DNA of 64,000 nucleotides from Sanguibacter suarezii NBRC 16159 (GTDB taxonomy: Bacteria; Actinomycetota; Actinomycetes; Actinomycetales; Cellulomonadaceae), in contig NZ_BCRT01000004.1 of NCBI RefSeq assembly GCF_001552735.1, positions 186,001-250,000 of the forward strand, read 5' to 3'. Shown piece by piece: positions 63,089 to 64,000 of the stretch. The notes under the pieces are model-generated. The model made no database searches. It had not been told where the DNA came from and was given only the letters and a program-made list of their open reading frames with translations. Positions within the stretch are counted from its first letter, which is position 1, and each line of letters opens with the position of its first letter. A program made the position numbers and the translations under genes.

Positions 63089-64000
63089 ATGGACTGGTTC
63101 ATCAACGCGGACACCACTGTCCACAAGTTTGCCCTGATGTTTTTTGCGATCTTCCTGTTCGTCGTGGTCATGGGCTTGATTCTGTTCGCCGTGGACCGGC
63201 CCAAGCGGATCCCGACCTGGGTGGTCGCCCTGGGGTTCCTCGCCCCGACCATCCTGGGGCTGACCTTCGGACTCGTGTACCCCGGCTTGCGCACCATCCG
63301 TGACTCGTTCTACGACCGGCTGGGTGCCTCCTTCGTCGGCCTCGACAACTACGTCGCGGCCTTCACCGAAGAGCAGTTCCAGATCGTCTTGCGCAACACC
63401 GTCATCTGGGTCATCACCGTCCCGATCATGGCGACCATCATCGGCCTCGTCTACGCGGTCCTCGTCGACCGGACCCGGGCGGAGTACCTGGCCAAGACCC
63501 TGATCTTCCTGCCGATGGCCATCTCGATGGTCGGCGCGTCGATCATCTGGAAGTTCGTCTACGAGTACAAGCCCGACCAGCCCGGGGTGAACCAGACCGG
63601 TCTGCTCAACCAGCTGCTCGTGTGGGTGGGCATCCCACCCCAGCAGTTCCTGCTCAACGCGCCCGCGAACACGTTCTTCCTCATCGTCGTCATGATCTGG
63701 ATCCAGGCAGGGTTCGCGATGACGGTGCTGTCAGCGGCCATCAAGGCCATCCCCGACGACATCGTCGAGGCCGCCCGGCTGGACGGCCTGCACGGGGTCG
63801 GGATGTTCCGCTTCATCACCGTGCCCAGCATCCGTCCGGCGCTCATCGTCGTCGTCACCACGATCGCGATGGGCACGCTGAAAGTCTTCGACATCGTCCG
63901 GACGATGACGGGCGGAAACTTCGGCACCTCCGTCGTGGCCAACGAGTTCTACAACCAGAGCTTCACCATCCGTAACCAAGGACTCGGTGCCGCGCTCGCC
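63089..64000 (+). CDS. Sugar ABC transporter permease (MalF-like), 3' end beyond window
   Basis: An open frame of 304 codons without a stop, cut by the window end. It begins with a hydrophobic helix, then a PTWVVALGFLAPTILGLTFG helix and several more. The EAA loop that touches the ATPase is EAARLDGLHGVGMFRF. LVYAVLVDR and SMVGASIIWKFVYEY are typical of the MalF/AglF group. GGAGG lies just before ATG 63089. A second permease probably follows outside the window. Confidence 0.9.
   Translation, partial: MDWFINADTTVHKFALMFFAIFLFVVVMGLILFAVDRPKRIPTWVVALGFLAPTILGLTFGLVYPGLRTIRDSFYDRLGASFVGLDNYVAAFTEEQFQIVLRNTVIWVITVPIMATIIGLVYAVLVDRTRAEYLAKTLIFLPMAISMVGASIIWKFVYEYKPDQPGVNQTGLLNQLLVWVGIPPQQFLLNAPANTFFLIVVMIWIQAGFAMTVLSAAIKAIPDDIVEAARLDGLHGVGMFRFITVPSIRPALIVVVTTIAMGTLKVFDIVRTMTGGNFGTSVVANEFYNQSFTIRNQGLGAALA

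Noticed and set aside
1-64000. Mobile elements, prophage, defence island or tRNA genes
   Set aside because: No transposase, integrase, terminal repeats, restriction or Cas proteins, or tRNA cloverleaf were seen; base composition and codon use look uniform.

Overview
The window is high-GC (roughly 70%) chromosomal DNA with dense, short-spaced genes, actinobacterial codon use and many start codons lying 6-8 bases after a -10-like hexamer (probable leaderless mRNAs). Gene content (ROK regulators, DUF5926, DUF4234, DUF2804, an actinobacterial PheS-like orphan ligase, mycothiol-type lineage) fits an actinobacterium, most likely of the order Micrococcales (Cellulomonadaceae/Sanguibacteraceae-like). 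The genus is a guess. I see no rRNA, tRNA, CRISPR array, insertion sequence, prophage or attachment site. It reads as core and metabolic chromosome, not an island.

Layout. 1-4.4 kb: 3' end of gcvH with its terminator, an orphan LuxR-type regulator, a MutT-like Nudix hydrolase, an unusual zinc-finger SDR, a TIM-barrel sugar isomerase and a GNAT acetyltransferase. 4.4-8.7 kb: methionine genes metF-metE read leftward behind a SAM-I (S-box) riboswitch whose closing helix overlaps the metF ribosome binding site, then a PH-domain membrane protein. 8.8-14.6 kb: an N-acetylglucosamine catabolic cluster (nagA, GH20 hexosaminidase, ROK repressor with an operator palindrome, nagB, ROK kinase). 14.6-15.96 kb: a PheS-like/FDX-ACB orphan ligase preceded by a predicted leaderless uORF and a hairpin that hides its Shine-Dalgarno. 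16-29 kb: a MetE-core paralogue, an APC permease, hrpA, a YbaK deacylase, a second SDR, a lipoprotein and an ABC-F protein with a possible mini-uORF. 29.3-32.4 kb: a large secreted M66-like metallopeptidase. 32.6-45.9 kb: STAS protein, sbcDC, a glutathionyl-hydroquinone-reductase-like enzyme, MazG-like hydrolase, methyltransferase, M15 peptidase with a long AEQAA repeat, a ferritin-like/VIT1 fusion, a degenerate GGDEF protein, gluconokinase and an APH-like kinase. 46-61.4 kb: poxB, an MFS transporter, a secreted GH3 glucosidase, pgm, DUF5926, GT2, a phosphatase-like membrane protein, a lipid kinase, serS and a HAD phosphatase. 61.6-64 kb: start of a sugar ABC transporter operon, cut off by the window end.

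How genes work together. GH20, ROK kinase, NagA and NagB form a complete path from GlcNAc oligosaccharides to fructose-6-phosphate. GH3, Pgm, gluconokinase and the terminal ABC importer point to a saccharolytic lifestyle. MetF makes the methyl donor that MetE uses, and both sit under one SAM-sensing leader. SbcD and SbcC overlap by one base and form one repair nuclease.

Most worth a second look: the PheS-like/FDX-ACB ligase with its leader, the SAM-I riboswitch geometry, a pair of closely related intergenic palindromes, the M66-like protease, the SDR lacking its catalytic tyrosine, and the genome-wide-looking leaderless promoter grammar. No wholly new multi-gene system is evident.
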